In this document: in pieces, positions 1 to 27,903 of the stretch
Position numbering within the stretch: position 1 is the stretch's first letter
How the letters are laid out: each line of letters begins with the position of its first letter
NCBI GenBank assembly: GCA_963070105.1
Contig: OY718805.1
Span: 9,390,652 to 9,454,651 of the forward strand
Reading direction: 5' to 3'
DNA: 64,000 nt
Source: Litomosoides sigmodontis
Taxonomy: Eukaryota; Nematoda; Chromadorea; Rhabditida; Onchocercidae
Notes under the pieces: generated by a model
Told to the model about the DNA's origin: nothing
Database searches by the model: none
What the model saw: the letters and a program-made list of their open reading frames with translations, nothing else
Made by a program: the position numbers and the translations under genes

Positions 1-1053
1 ACATTGTATATGCAAAGCCATTAATAATTTCATATCCTTTAACGATTTAAAATTTGACAACAAAAAAAATTAATCATCCAACAACTGTTTCGTGATAACT
101 CTTATCGTATATGATAATATTTCATTGAAGATAATCATCGATAAATGATTACCGCTGTTTCGAATAATATTAATAATAATTACGATAGAATAAGAGGGAG
201 AGCGAAACAGAGGTAAAAAGAGAAAGAGAGAGAGGGAGAGAGGCGTTAAAAGATCGAAGAACAGAAAAAGTTTACTCTCTCTTCTCTTCGCTCTAAAAAG
301 AATTTCTTTCATCCTTATCTTCTCTTACCCTTTTCCTTCCTCAAGTATGATCATTTGTCCCCTAACACACACATATTCCGTCACACACACACACACGCAC
401 ACACAATATGTGTATGTACACGTACGTATATACGCGCAAGCACACGCTCACACATATACACGCACATCAGGATATTAGCAATACTTACTCCTTACACTCT
501 CTGAAACACTCCAATTTTTCCGCTAATTTTAATTTCATTTACCGCAACAGAAATGCCTGCTCTCGTCCCTGGCAGACTAGCTCATTCATTTATTTCAAAA
601 TTAAAAATTATCGGTAATTATCGAAAATCTCCTCCATTTAGGCTTTCATTTTTCTTAATTCGATTTTTTAATTCAGTTAATTTATTCAATTTCCACTCTT
701 TTATTTCTAATTGTAAAATCAAAAACGAATTTCACTTTTACTCTTGTGTTTCGAAGCCATAAATACCATTTACATTTTGTTTTACTTTCATTTAAAATAA
801 TTTGTAGAAAAAAAAAAATAAATTCGACGTATCTTCCATCGCTACTATCGCTGTCATGTTAGGTTCACATTTTATTGTTTGCATGATAGAGGAGCAATTC
901 TTAAATTTTAAAATGATATCTTTCCCTAAAAATGAAATTAAATGACATCCTTCTCTCATTTCTCTCTCTCTCTCTCTCTCTCTCCTTTTTTTCCTAATGC
1001 AGTTTAGTTTAGTTTACAATCATAGCACTTTTTCAACCACTGAAGTGATGGCG

Positions 1054-1054
1054 G

Positions 1055-1086
<32 letters not shown>

Positions 1087-1123
1087 GTGGTGGTGGTGGT
1101 GGCGGTGGTGGCGGTGGTGGTGG
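1054..1123. repeat. CTG then GTG trinucleotide array
   Basis: About nine CTG units run directly into GTG units with two GCG interruptions. The surrounding frame has no splice or homology support, so the encoded Leu/Val run is taken as a by-product of the repeat. Confidence 0.9.
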
Positions 1124-3213
1124 ACGATCGATGTGTGATGATAGCCTGTCTGGAAGGAATTGTAATTGGTATTGATTGGTGACAGGATGTGTCCCTGATA
1201 CCCGTCATCTTATGGTTCTTCCTTAAACATTTTCACGTACCCAGCAACACCATCCTGTATCAGGCGGTACCGCGGTAGCTCAAGCATTTCTACGCGCAAT
1301 CATGCAAAGTGAAAGAAATATTCTCCCCCGTTTTTTTCCCCTCCCTAAAAATAACGAATGCTAAAGAAGAGATTTTTCCTTTGTTTCGTTTAGCCAAATA
1401 ACTGCGCTCCATCCACGGTGCCTGCCTCCTTCCTCTTCGCTGTAAATTTCACATTGAGCGGTTAAATTTAGGTTAGCAATGCTAACACCTAAAATTCATT
1501 TTCACATTCCCTCGTGCAATCGTTTTGTAGCATTTCGATTTTTACTCAGCAAAATTTTATCCGACAAAAAGCAACAGTTATCATTGTTGTTGGAAAGGTA
1601 TTCGTAAGTAATTTTTGAATTGAAATCAAATTTTACCACTCAACCGAAGTGATTCCTCGTCAATTTTTTATTTTTTTTTTTGAATTATTTATGAAAAATT
1701 TACAATTGAGTTTCTAAAATGTGCGGATGCTTTTTCATTCCCTTCAAAAATTCACAATCACAAAGATCAGTTCCTGTCGAATTTATCGCAACAGTTTCTT
1801 TCATTTATGCGAACGTTCGTCAACAAAACTTCAAATTTTTATACCTAATGAAAGGACAGAAGGAAAACAAAGCAAACTGTACAACATTCGACAGAAACTA
1901 ACTCTAAGCTTATCATATGATTCCGGAATCTCCTTCTGTTTCATTCCTGATCAGTATTGCTCCAACAGAATCCGACTGCTACACCGATCAACCAATGAAG
2001 CTATGAAGTGACAACTGAAGTGCTAAACTAGATCACACTTCGATTGTTGATCACAACAACATATCATCCCATTCGTCACGATTCTCACACCTATCAAATT
2101 TTAATCTGATCGGTGCACTTCCCGTACACTATCACTCGAACATTATGCAAATGTCATGCTGCTAAGTTGCATTTTATTAACTGAAAGTGAAAAAATCATT
2201 TATAAAAAAAAATGCTTTTTGAAAATGAAGAAAGACGTAATGCACAATTTCATTTCTAAAGTAGCGACAAATAACAAACTCTTATCGAAAATCGAAAAAT
2301 TTGCTTACTCAAAAAAAAGCAGCTTTAAAAAGTTAATCTTAACCATTCCTCTTGTAAAGCACACTTCACTTCGTTCCATCTACAATTAGCTAAGCTCTCA
2401 TAAAATTCACTTCACATCCAGTCCGAGCTCTCTACACTTTAATAAAAATAGAATTTTCACTCTTCTCATCCGCAACATGACAAGCCAGCCTCTCAGCTAT
2501 CGCTCACTCACAGCAAACAAAATTTAGCAAAATGTAGGAGGAAGAAAAATGTGCCGCAAGGGATAAATAATTTTTTGAAAAGAATTAAAAATGCAAAAAG
2601 AAAAGCCTTGCAGAAACATCCACTGCAAAAATACTGCGATAAAAATTTTCCAGCATAACCCCTCTCCATCTTCCTCTCTCTCTCTCTCTCCCTCTTGCTT
2701 TTTCCTTGCAATGATAATCTTGAAATTTGCATTAGTTAAGAGAGAAGTATAAGGTTAATTTTGAAAGTTCCACTCCTCTCTTCTCATTGGCTTTATCATG
2801 AAAAAAATTTTTCTCTTTAAACTTCAAAAAACTTTATGCATTCAAAATATTTCATTAATTTTACATATTCAAAAATAATTGTTAATTAATATTCAAATGC
2901 TTGTTTTAATTTTTGAAAAATGTTTCCTTTCACTGGTAATTTAGCTGCTGTGCACAAACTAGAGGAAACGAAAAGAAATTATGCAACAAAAGAATCATAG
3001 AACTATTGATCGTTTATAAGCTAACCTTTGAAACTTTACACAATTTCAATTTAACCACAAAAAAAAACAAAATTGCACACAACAATAATAACTGTTGATA
3101 TCTGCTATTTTTTGTTTTAAAAAAACGAATTTAAATTCAAGGTATTCAAAATTTGATTGTGGCTGATGCGAGAGATTGAAAATGATAAGTTAAAAAAAAG
3201 AGGAGGTTGCAGA

Positions 3214-3227
3214 GGGGGGGGGGGGGG
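3214..3227 (+). repeat. G homopolymer of 14
   Basis: An uninterrupted run of about 14 G is followed by four GAT units. It is unusual in DNA this AT-rich, and length calls at such runs are often unreliable. Confidence 0.8.
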
Positions 3228-4647
3228 AGATGATGATGATGGCACATCAATGCTTGAGTTACTTTTTTCATACTACCTCCTCCCCTCCCTCCCTTTTCCC
3301 CCTCTTCCCTCGCCAACAAATAAAATATTTGGGAAAAAATTTGGTGCCATGTTGTTCCGAGACACTCATTGCTTTTCATCTCCTTATGCCTCAGCTTTTC
3401 CGGATTAAAATCGGACTAGGCTAGACTAATTTTAAATGATTATTACTACTGCTACTAGTACTACTACTACCACCACCACACTATCCCTCTCTTCATTCTT
3501 TCTTCATCACTACTGCAATTTAATTTAATGAAATTTTTTAGTGATATTTCACTCAATTTTATTGTGTACCATTCACAAATACATATACATGAATTTTACA
3601 ATAACAATTCATCAGTGATTTTAAAACAATTTTCACTTTTATTTTTACCTGTACGGTACGGTAAATGAAAAAAAAAAGCGTATAAAATATAAAGGATGTT
3701 TCACTTCAATTAATAGGTTAATTTCCATTTGACGCTTTAAACGTTTCGATACATTCTGCGTTAGAACGATGAGAAACGTCCATTTTAAATTTAAATTGAT
3801 CGTCTAAAAAGTGTATGGAAAAGAAAACGATGCCGCTATCCGTCATAGCTATACGTCTTTGCTGACCTAATTTGTCTCCTCCCGCTTTCATCTATTCACC
3901 ACTCATTCTTCTCTTTCGTCGTTGTCGTTTCTTATCGTTGCCGCCGTCGCCGCCTCCACCGCTATCGTCGTCGCCGTCGCTGTCGTCGCAATCGTCCCTT
4001 CTACCGTCGGGTTACTGTAATCCGTCAGTCCAATCCCATTGTAACAATCATCCATCACACATAGCCAAATATCACATTATTTTACAAGAAAAAAAAATCA
4101 AATTTACATAATCAAACATAAATATACAATAGCACTGTTACTATAAACAAGCATATCAATAATTACAACAAATTTAACTAAACAAAATTCATATCACAAA
4201 ATTAACTTCATTACTACGAACACATTACTTTATGTTCTCGCAAATTTTGCTGTATTTGGAAAAAAACACAGAAAGTGAGGGAGAGAGAGAGAGAGTGGAA
4301 AAGAAGAAAGAGAGGAATAAAACAAAATTAAAATAAAAAATTAATAATGCAAATTTGATATTCTTACAGATTTAGCAAATCAAACATTATCGATCACTTC
4401 CTTCCTTCTTTGCTCATTTATTTTCCCTCATAAATTACTACCAATGAAAAAAAAAAACTTTCGAATTATCAAAAAAAAGCATCCATTTAATTTTCTTTAT
4501 TTTATGTAATAAAAGAAAAGAGAGAGAGAGAGGGAAAGAGGAGAGATACAACATTATCGTAATCATTCAGAATAAACACGAAATATTTTTCACTTCTATC
4601 TTTCGGATATAGATGGATGTGTGTACATGAGGATGTATGAGTGTATG

Positions 4648-4649
<2 letters not shown>

Positions 4650-4681
<32 letters not shown>
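4650..4681. repeat. (GT)n microsatellite
   Basis: A near-perfect GT dinucleotide run of about 16 units. Confidence 0.9.
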
Positions 4682-4682
<1 letters not shown>

Positions 4683-5665
4683 ACTATTAAAGGGACACTT
4701 TTTCATTCCTTTTCTTTCTCAAATTTTTTGCTCCCTTTTTTTGCGCATATTCGTAAACAGCAATTACAGAATCATAGCTAGTGGTTGGAAGAGACAAATT
4801 TCTGCTCGCGAAAAATGAGAAAAAAAAGGCAATGAAAAAGAAAAGGGTAAAAGGAAGAGATGATGCGGTAGAAGGAGTGCGAGAAAATCATCAAAAAAGT
4901 ATTGTTTCACTTTTTTGAAAAAAAAGAAATTTTTTTTTTTAAAAAGACAACTCCCTTCTTCTTCTCCCTTTCTTTCAATTCCTCCCCAACACAAATTCTT
5001 AACTGACCCCTTCCCGAAGAACATCACTTCCTCTCTTCCTCCTCTTCTTGAAATAGCAGGTTGACTTAATGATGAAAATCTCTCTCTCTCTCTCTCTCTG
5101 ACTCTCTCTACCTATTACAGGCATTATAATGTTCGCACCTCTGAATAATTTGTTTACGAAATTCAAAAACTGAAAATGACGAATATACGCTCTCTTTTGA
5201 CGTTGTACTTCTTATTTTTACTTTTATGAGGAAAAAAAAAGGAGGAATAACCAACCACTAGAGAGATGTGTGTAAAAATAAACCTGTACTTCTGTGTTTT
5301 AACACACAAATACAAAAATTAATAATAACTTGCTAAACTCTCTCCCATCAATTTATCAAAGAATTATCACAGTGATAATTTCGTACAGTGATATTTTCGG
5401 AGATGATTATTTCAGTTTTATTCACATTTAATGAGACTTACCACTCATGCACATTATGAATTTTGATAGATCGAATTAACATAATTAATAAAAATCAATT
5501 TACCTGATTGTTTCTATCACGCACTTATTTATTTGATCTTTTTTTTTCATGTAATCTAATCAAATATGCAAATATCTATGAAGAAGTAAATGAGAATGCT
5601 AATAAACAAAATCAACCAAGCATAATACAGAAAAGGGTCACGTAAGGTCAAACATACTATTAAAC

Positions 5666-5668
<3 letters not shown>

Positions 5669-5701
<33 letters not shown>
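5669..5701. repeat. (AC)n microsatellite
   Basis: A perfect AC dinucleotide run of about 16 units, followed by a short CATA-type tail. Confidence 0.9.
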
Positions 5702-5707
<6 letters not shown>

Positions 5708-6310
5708 TACACGTATTTAATGAGTGAAAAAAGAAATCCAAAATTAACCTCTAGCCAATCTTTGTAATTTTATTTATAAATACTCTTTCCGCTCGTTTTT
5801 TTTAAAGTGCTCAACGATGATGAGAAACCGTTTATGATAACAAATAATTTAAATATCGAAATAATTGCCAAAACAAAGAATTTTTTTCTTTGTTAAATTT
5901 ATCACAGTGTATGACTAATTCTTCGCCGATCTATAATATTTGTTCACCTTAAAAAGTTTTACCAACGAATATTTTTTCATAATTAAATTAAACTAAATTA
6001 ATTCACCTTGACATCTGTTAGCTGCTAATCAGTTGTAAATAATAAATGATATCCAATTTGTAAATATTTTACGATAATTTTTTTTTCCTAAATTATGCAA
6101 TCAGTTGAATTTTGCTAGCAAAATATGTCCGTAATTGATGAGAAAAGGGAAAAGAGTAGGAAGAAAAAGGGTACTGGATAATTTGTAACTTAAAATTCAA
6201 CCAGCTTAATTAGCAGATATGAATATTTGAAAAGCTTCCAGAAAAAAAAAACCCCTTATTTTCCGATTCTCTTCCCTCCTTTTTTTTTCTTTTTCGAAAT
6301 TTTATAAAAA

Positions 6311-20074
<13,764 letters not shown>

Positions 20075-20514
20075 AACTGCAAGAGAATGGAACGCATTCG
20101 ATTAACCGGAAATTAATCTAAAAGTATAAAATTGATTAAATCATTTATATTTCTAAATTTATTTTTGAAATGTAAAATGCGAAGGCTTAAAACAAAAGAG
20201 CAGCAAGAGTGAGGAAAGTGCAAATCTTAAAACAAAAAAGCGTTAAATTTTTAAATGATATGCAAAATTAAAATAAAACAAAAAACTTCACTTTCTCTCT
20301 CTCTTTCTTTCTCTCTCTCTCTCTCTCCCTAAATATAGATTTAATGAAGGCAAGTGAAGAAATATGAAAACTTCAGGTTGCTATAGCAATGTTTATTCAG
20401 CAACATGCGAATGAATGACTATTCTTCCTTTATATTCAATAAAATATTGATTTTGTCTAAAAGTTAAATCAATTTAAAATTTATTTTATAACAAACAAAT
20501 TTGATCCAATTCAA

Positions 20515-20735
20515 TTTAATCATTATCATCATTGTCATTGCTATTATTACTGCTATCCTTATCATTATCATTCACACTTTGTCATCATTCTTTATCACAT
20601 TACTATCATATCACTACACATATCACTATCATTACTATTCATTATGCCCTTCTAATTCATATATCATCATCATTGTTATCACTATTATTATGCATTATCA
20701 TTATTATTATTCGTTATATCATTATTCCAGTTATC
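20515..20735. repeat. Degenerate (ATCATT)-type low-complexity block
   Basis: About 220 bp made almost entirely of imperfect CAT/TAT/ATC units. Long open frames in it are Ile/Tyr/His/Ser runs caused by composition. Confidence 0.8.
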
Positions 20736-21130
20736 CATTTACATGTGTTTATTTATATGTTAATCAATTCGTTAATTAGTTTTTGCATTAATAACAATTG
20801 AAGAAGTTATCAGTTATCAATGAGTTGTTACAATCAGAATTCTACTGTATTTGTTGAAATAATTTTTCCGGCAATAGGAATAAACCTGAAATATTAGCTG
20901 AAAAGATCCATATATTTCAATTATTTTATCAAGCAATGTAAAAATTTCCTTTAAAATTTAATGAACTTTTTTCTGAAATTCATGCATTTCGTTTTAGGTG
21001 ATGTCAAGCAATGAGCGCATGCAAAAGAAGCAATTTGATTAGCTGCATGCATGCAATTTGCATGCAATGCTTGAAATGAATCGGAGAGAAGTGTGGAAGT
21101 AATGAGGAAATATTGAATGATTAATGAAAT

Positions 21131-21244
21131 GAATTATAATTTCAATTTAGCCATGTTCTCCTTGACACATTTAACTAAATGAGGCATGAATTATAATTTT
21201 AATTCAGTTATCTCCTCCTTAACACATTTGTTAAATGAGGCATG
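21131..21244. repeat. Diverged 57-bp tandem duplication
   Basis: Two adjacent copies share GAATTATAATTT, a CTCCTT-GACACATTT-like core and TAAATGAGGCAT, with several substitutions and short indels between them. Confidence 0.75.
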
Positions 21245-23792
21245 AAGACGTGCTACACGCACGTTAAGTAACAGTTTCATTATTCATTAAATATTGTTAC
21301 GTTAATTAAGTCACGTTAATTAAGCGTATTTTTTTTTTCTTCCCTCTGCTATTGCTATTTTAGTAAAAAGTAATGCAAATAGCAAATTAATAAAGCATGC
21401 GATTTGGATATAATATTTTTAATTAAATGACACAAATAAAAGTTTAAATGTAAGTTCGTCCGCTTTTTTTCTCAGTAAATATGCGCAAGTGCGCAATGAG
21501 TGAGAAAAGCGCAAATCGCATAATTAATTAGTCACATTAATCATTTCATTTGTAATTAGTTGGTGAAATGCTCGGCAATGCAGTGTGCGTAGCGGGAATT
21601 AGTCGAAAATTTTCAAACTTTGCTATTTATTAGAGTCGTTTAGATTTTAGTAAAATTATTCTTTTACCATTTTTTTTTTTTAAAGTAATGAGATTATCAA
21701 AAATGGAAAATTTTTGCTACAAACAGAATTTCAATTTTTTTCAATGCTTTCAAAATTTTAAATCTATATGCTTTCATCCTCTAAGTGACTATTAGTGTGG
21801 CAAATTATTTTTAATTAATTTTAGTTTTCAGCGTTAATTCTATAAGTTTTAGCCGATGTTAGAACCGTTAACAACAGTAATTAATGAGTGCAATGAACGA
21901 TGAATTAATTAAATTTCCTTTGAACATTTACGGCGAGTGAAACGGATTAGAATGTATGCTTGGAGTTGTTTAATTTTAAAAGATTCATTGCAAGCACTGT
22001 CTGTGCATTCGAAACAACTCCCACAGCTTTTTTAGGATTCTTTTTTCCTCTCAAAAGGAAAAATCAAAATCAAAAAAAAGTGTTTTTTAAAGAATGCAAA
22101 AATAATTCTCTTTATTTGTGTGCAATCAAATTTAAATTCTTATTTTCCCTCCTTCAGAATTCCTCTAATTTTGGAAATTTAAAACTTTGAATGAAACAAT
22201 TGAAAAGCTAAGAAATGGATTTTCAGTACGACGATAGGACGTCGTGCGTTTTCGTGTCGAATGAAAACTATGAAAAATGGTTGCGACGAAGGTTTTCATT
22301 TGTCAGATGTTCCATCTTCATTTTTCAATTCAATTATTGATGAGGAATTAAATTTTTCTTAATTCAGTTAATTCAATTGTTCAATTATTGCATAATATTC
22401 ATTATTTCAGGAAACGCAGAAATGTTTCTCCGAATTTTCCCATTGCTTCGAATTTGTGATTAATTTTGCTTCGCATGAATTGTTTATCGCTTTTTCCATT
22501 TATCCAACAAAAAGTCTTCAAGGCAAAGGGCTAATTTGGTCGCTTAAAATGCTATCGCATTGTGACACTGAAATTTGCATGCATTGAAAAAGTTATACTT
22601 TAAATGCGACTATCCTCACTTTTTCATCCATTCACTTACTTCATTGTCTTTACTTCTCTCGCGATCATTTAAACGATCTTCTTTCATCCAGCAATTGATA
22701 TTAGAAATCAAATACTCAATATCGTTATGGATAGTTTCGCGTCAGCACACTGCGCTTTTGTTGATAAATCGCCGTCACAAATGCACGACATGTTTGAGAA
22801 ACTGATAATAAGCAAATTGGTAATAAATTATGGTAAGAGCTAAAATTGCAATTAGCAATAATTAATTAATAATGCCTAAATTTGTGCTAGATTGTAGCGA
22901 TAATCAAAATCACGATTGATAATGCCGAAATTAATAGTAAATTATGGTTGTAATTAAAACTGCAATTGGTAATATTTAATTATAATAACGAAATAGTTTA
23001 AATGCTAACCAATTGTTGTACTCAGCAAAAATGCATTGCATCGAAAAATGGAAATGAAAAATTGGTACTTAAAATTGGCATTAAAACACAGTCTTTCTTA
23101 CATTAATACAGTAATCGCTTTCCTACTTTCCCAATTTGGGGGATTTTTTTTTTTAAATTGCTGCTTGATTCATCCCAAATTTTGAAAACGTCCACAACTG
23201 GAAAAGGTCACTCAAATAGCAACGAAACACTTCAAATTCAATATTAATCTTTGATATGTTTGTTAATTGTCTAATCAAAAAAAAAACCATTTCCATATTT
23301 GATGAGTTTAATTCAAACAAAATAAGAATGCATGTTTACTTTACTTTTCTACCGTAGGCATTCCGATAATATTCATTTGTTTACCGATAATTTTTAACTT
23401 ATAATTAAATTCTTCACCTGCAGCGGTTGAGAATTCATTCCATTTATTAGTAAATGTTTACCATCGAAAATGTTACACGTTAAAAGTTGTTCAGCAAATA
23501 ATTCCCATTGCTATTGAGAAATGTGAGATATCACTGATGAATGATTAGCCCATAGCTCATTGTTCTAATCACTCTGTGATAACAGTCGGATGATTGTCGA
23601 TGCTTAGTGCTTATTAATTAAACAAAATCAATGAGCATTTGTTATTTTTTTTTTTGCGAAATGAAAAACCAAAAAAATACATACCGTAGAGATGAAAAGA
23701 ATATGCCGCCATCCTGCAGGAGCAACAGTGTAAAATATCCAATTTCAAATGTTCCTAAAATTACTCGTCAACTAATGATCATTTCATTCGAT

Positions 23793-24602
23793 CATAAAAT
23801 TAAATCTTCACGACAACTGGATGATGTACTTTTAAGGGAATATTCGTTGGCAGTAAGTCATCCATGACACTTTTCCCTTTCACTTTTTTTTTTTTTTTTG
23901 AAACTTTAACTTTTAATCAATTGCTAACGTATGCCTGGCTGCTCTCAGTGTTTGCATTATTCCAAAAATGTCTGGTAGTGTTTTAGTTTTATCTCAGTTT
24001 TATTTAACATTTCTCTTTCTCAACGATCCAGTGAAGTGATAAGAGCTTAAAATATTCATTCGATAATGATAATAGCAGTAGTTATCGTAAGTCATTGACT
24101 GATAACACTATTACTGTAAGTTACTGTAACGAGTGATAGTAGATGACAGTGAAATGATTGTTGCTTTGTTTTGTCCAGATGAGAGCAATTATTTCTTCAT
24201 AAAATTAAATCTTCACGACAACTGGATGATGTGCTTTTAAGGGAATATTCGTTGGCAGTAAGTCATCCATGACACTTTTCCCTTTCACTTTTTTTTTTTT
24301 TTTTTGAAACTTTAACTTTTAATCAATTGCTTACGTATGCCTGGCTGCTCTCAGTGTTTGCATTATTCCAAAAATGTCTGGTAGTGTTTTAGTTTTATCT
24401 CAGTTTTATTTAACATTTCTCTTTCTCAACGATCCAGTGAAGTGATAAGAGCTTGCAATATTCATTCGATAATGATAATAGCAGTAATTATCGTAAGTCA
24501 TTGACTGATAACACTATTACTGTAAGTTACTGTAACGAGTGATAGTAGATGACAGTGAAATGATTGTTGCTTTGTTTTGTCCAGATGAGAGCAATTATTT
24601 CT
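23793..24602 (+). repeat. 405-bp near-identical tandem duplication
   Basis: Copy 1 spans about 23793-24197 and copy 2 about 24198-24602, with only a handful of substitutions and a poly(T) length change. Each copy carries the last 60 bp of the first kinase-relic exon with its GTAAGT donor plus intron sequence. The second exon copy has no acceptor in front of it, so it should be skipped in splicing. The high identity points to a recent event. Confidence 0.9.
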
Positions 24603-25623
24603 CATACACATAGAATTAATTTAAGTAAAACTTTAGTTTAGAAGAATGAAAGCAAAGAGCAACTTTTTTTTCCTCACTCTTTCACTTCATCCATCGATCG
24701 AATCATTTGAATTCAGTTCATTTATGATTTCAAGTTCTTTCTGATTAATTACCATTGGACAAACGATCGAAGTATCAAAAAAAAAAAGAAAGTGAACAAA
24801 GTTTGCTAGGTTTGAGAATTCACAATCAGACAATGTCATTCATGTGTGCAACAGTTATTGAATGTGAAATTCAATCTTGCCAATACACCGTACGAATCGA
24901 TTGAAAATATTGGTATTGGAGCGTATGGAGTGGTGTGTAAAGCGTGTAATCATGTTGATTGCCACTAATTAATTATCCATGCTAATTACTCATTTATGAG
25001 AGGGAGAGAGAGAGAGAGATGAAAATTGGCCATTCTTTTCATCGAAAATTTTCATTTTCATATGAGTTAAAATTGTTGTATTCCTTTTGAACTGTAAAAT
25101 TCCACGTTTTTTACGCGATATAAACTAATATGTAATAATTTCACAGCAAACTGGTAAAAAAATAGCAATCAAAAAGGTAACTCGTGCATTCCTCAATAGC
25201 TATCCTTTTGCAACGATCACTACGTGAGATACGTATACTACGCTGCTTACAACATGAAAATATCATTTATGCACATGATGCATTTGCTGCTCCTGGATCA
25301 CCACACGTAAGTCGAATTTTTTCTGAAATTTTTGAAGTTTGCCCGCAATGAAATTTTTTCAGCTTACGGAAATTCAAATATTTTTTTTTTTTTAAATTAT
25401 GGTTGTATTTCACATTACCAATCATCGCTAAGTCTAACAAAAGTGATCGAAGAGGCTATCTCTTAGCTGTTTTTGGTGCAAGTTGTTTCTTTGACATGAG
25501 GTGTAGTAACAGCAGAATTTGATAACAGGTCAGAGATCTATACATATATTTAAATTACAGGGGCTTGATGTTTCTTTGGTACTTGATCTGATGGAGACCG
25601 ATTTGCATTAAATTATACACAGT

Positions 25624-25677
25624 CGGCAGGAGCTTATCAATCAGCATTATCGGCAGGAGCTTATCAATCAACTTATC
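25624..25677 (+). repeat. 27-bp tandem duplication inside a kinase exon
   Basis: Two 27-bp units starting CGGCAGGAGCTTATCAATCA lie side by side in the exon encoding the region after the DLH motif. The unit length keeps frame by itself, but the frame needed for YQYFLYQILRGLK resumes one base out after copy 2. Confidence 0.85.
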
Positions 25678-25921
25678 AGTATTTTTTATATCAGATATTG
25701 CGTGGATTAAAGGCTAATATGCTTTATCGATCTGAGAGAGAAGCAGACAAGGAGACGGAGAGAGAGAGAGAGAGAAAGGAAAAGGGAAGCATAATTTGAA
25801 TCTCTACATTTTGACAATTAGCAATCAGTCATCTTTTCATTTCCACTATAACAACACATTCCATTGATTAAATGAAACAGTGAATTTTAATTGACTACTT
25901 AATTTGCAAAAAAATTTCTAG

Positions 25922-26095
<174 letters not shown>

Positions 26096-27403
26096 TAATT
26101 AGGTTTACATTCGTTGTTAAATGATATAAGCTAATCTGAACTATTTCTAGTGTTATATTGATTGTCATAGTTTCATTTAATTTATTTCTTTTTTGTTAAA
26201 CATTGATTTAAATTAATATCAATTTCAGCAACATGTTTCAACAAAATGGTATAGAGCGCCTGAGTTACTTTTTTCACTCGTCGATTATGATACAAAGTAA
26301 GTTAACATTTCCATTACGCATGATAAATTAAGTATTTGATTACTAATGCTTTTCAAATTAGTTCAGAATTAATTCACCAAAAAAAATTGTGAAAGGATAG
26401 AGAATATATCAGTGATCATTAACGATAGGGTGGACATCTGGTCAGCTGGTTGCATATTCGCTGAAATGTTGCTTCAAAAAAAAAAATTGTTTCCTGGAAA
26501 AGATGCTGGAAGTAAAGTTAAAGTTATTGTTTATTATTTAGGTACACCGGAAAAGGTGAGAAATTCCCGTCTTACATCTTCAGTAATTTAACAGATTTCG
26601 ATTTACATCTAGCCCACAAATAGGGTTCTAGTTCAACACATACTGATTGTTTACATTAAAAAAATCAATGCAAATTTTTGATGAATAACTGATGACAGTA
26701 ATAAACAAATTGCAGGATGTGATGGAACGTATTAGCTCAAATCTCATCATTGGGTTAGTCTGCATCGTTATATTTTCGAAATAAAAGGGTATTTCTCATT
26801 TTAGAATTTCAATGAATTATCAGAATAATTTCAATCTTCAGTTGGATTCAAAGCTGTGAACCAAAAGATCCACTTCCATGGAGTACGATTATACCAAACG
26901 CAAATCCTCAAGCAGTAGACCTGCTGAAAAAGGTATTAGTCAAAACAAAAATGTAACGAAGTTCAATCCTTTCTCCTCTGAATTTTAATCAGTTCCATTA
27001 ATCATTTTAAACATTTTCAGCTGTTGATAATAGCGCCGTGGAAACGGATAACAGCGGAACAAGCGCTGTGTTGTCACCATTATTTGGAAATTTATCACGA
27101 CGTCGGAAGTGAACCAGACTGTCCAAAGAAAGTAAGTCAAGCAGCTTTATAAGCAATTTAGCCTAGATTTTGTTGGAATTAAAAAAACAAAGAAATGCTT
27201 TTAAGTTCGATGATGCAAGTGAAACCCTTATCACAACTAATGCTTTTCAAAATTATAACAAAAAAATTGAGGTGTATTTCGACGCAGGAGAAATCGAAAG
27301 ACTAAGCATCGAACAGCTAAAATGCGCACTCCTCACAGAAGCTTCAGGATCTTACGCTCAGTACTCCAACATTACGTGGAAACAGAAATGACAAAATACT
27401 ATA

Positions 27404-27409
27404 AATAAA
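27404..27409 (+). promoter_or_regulatory. Poly(A) signal of the kinase relic
   Basis: AATAAA lies 13 bases after the terminal TGA (27389-27391) of the ERK5-like relic. Confidence 0.5.
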
Positions 27410-27903
27410 AATGTCTGCAAACTGGTAGTAATGGTAACACATACGTAGACGGCGGGATATCGGGCACAAAACTAAATGATCTAAAAACATGATTCTCGGA
27501 AGAGAATTTCAGTATTAATTTCCGGACATCCTCCCAATTGTCATTTCCCTGTGAAAATGGAATATTTACGCTTGCATTCTTAACAAAAAAAAAACAATTA
27601 ATTTATTTTAGCCCACTGGACTGTGATGAAAATATGTTCCGAAATTCAACATCGAAAGAAAATGAACATCAAGGATCAGAAGAAAAGTTATCCCAAAGGG
27701 AGAATGAAACTGAAGAATCGGTCAGGGTATATATGTGGTGAAGATACCTCTATAAAGAAGGCAGAAGAAAGATGTGCAACTTACATCTCTGCTTATTAAA
27801 CTGTCGAAAGATTGAACTATTGTTCCTAAAATAGAAATTTGACAAATTCATCCTTGGCCTGCAAGTTGGTGAGAAACAAATTATGCAATCACTTCCGAAC
27901 AGA

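Larger units (their letters stand above)
1..6310. other. Gene-poor flank downstream of the ARMC9-like gene
   Basis: No recognisable gene was found here on either strand. The stretch is AT-rich and interrupted by simple repeats: (CA)n near 370-400, (TC)n near 960-984, a CTG/GTG array near 1054-1123, a G run at 3214-3227, (GT)n near 4650-4681 and (CA)n near 5669-5701. Open frames in it are short and mostly follow the repeats. A 25-codon coding-like frame on the minus strand (1210-1287) and two perfect palindromes (1472-1486, 5362-5380) are the only non-repeat items that stood out. Confidence 0.6.
20075..23702. other. Intergenic region between the ARMC9-like gene and the ERK5 relic
   Basis: No gene was recognised. 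It holds a TCAT/ATTATC-rich low-complexity block (about 20515-20735), a diverged 57-bp tandem duplication (21131-21244) and a (TC)n run near 20290-20326. The divergent promoters of the two flanking genes should lie here. Confidence 0.55.

Noticed and set aside
25624..25677. The 27-bp duplication as a harmless in-frame insertion
   Set aside because: The unit is a multiple of three, but the downstream kinase frame is still shifted by one base and a TAA precedes it.
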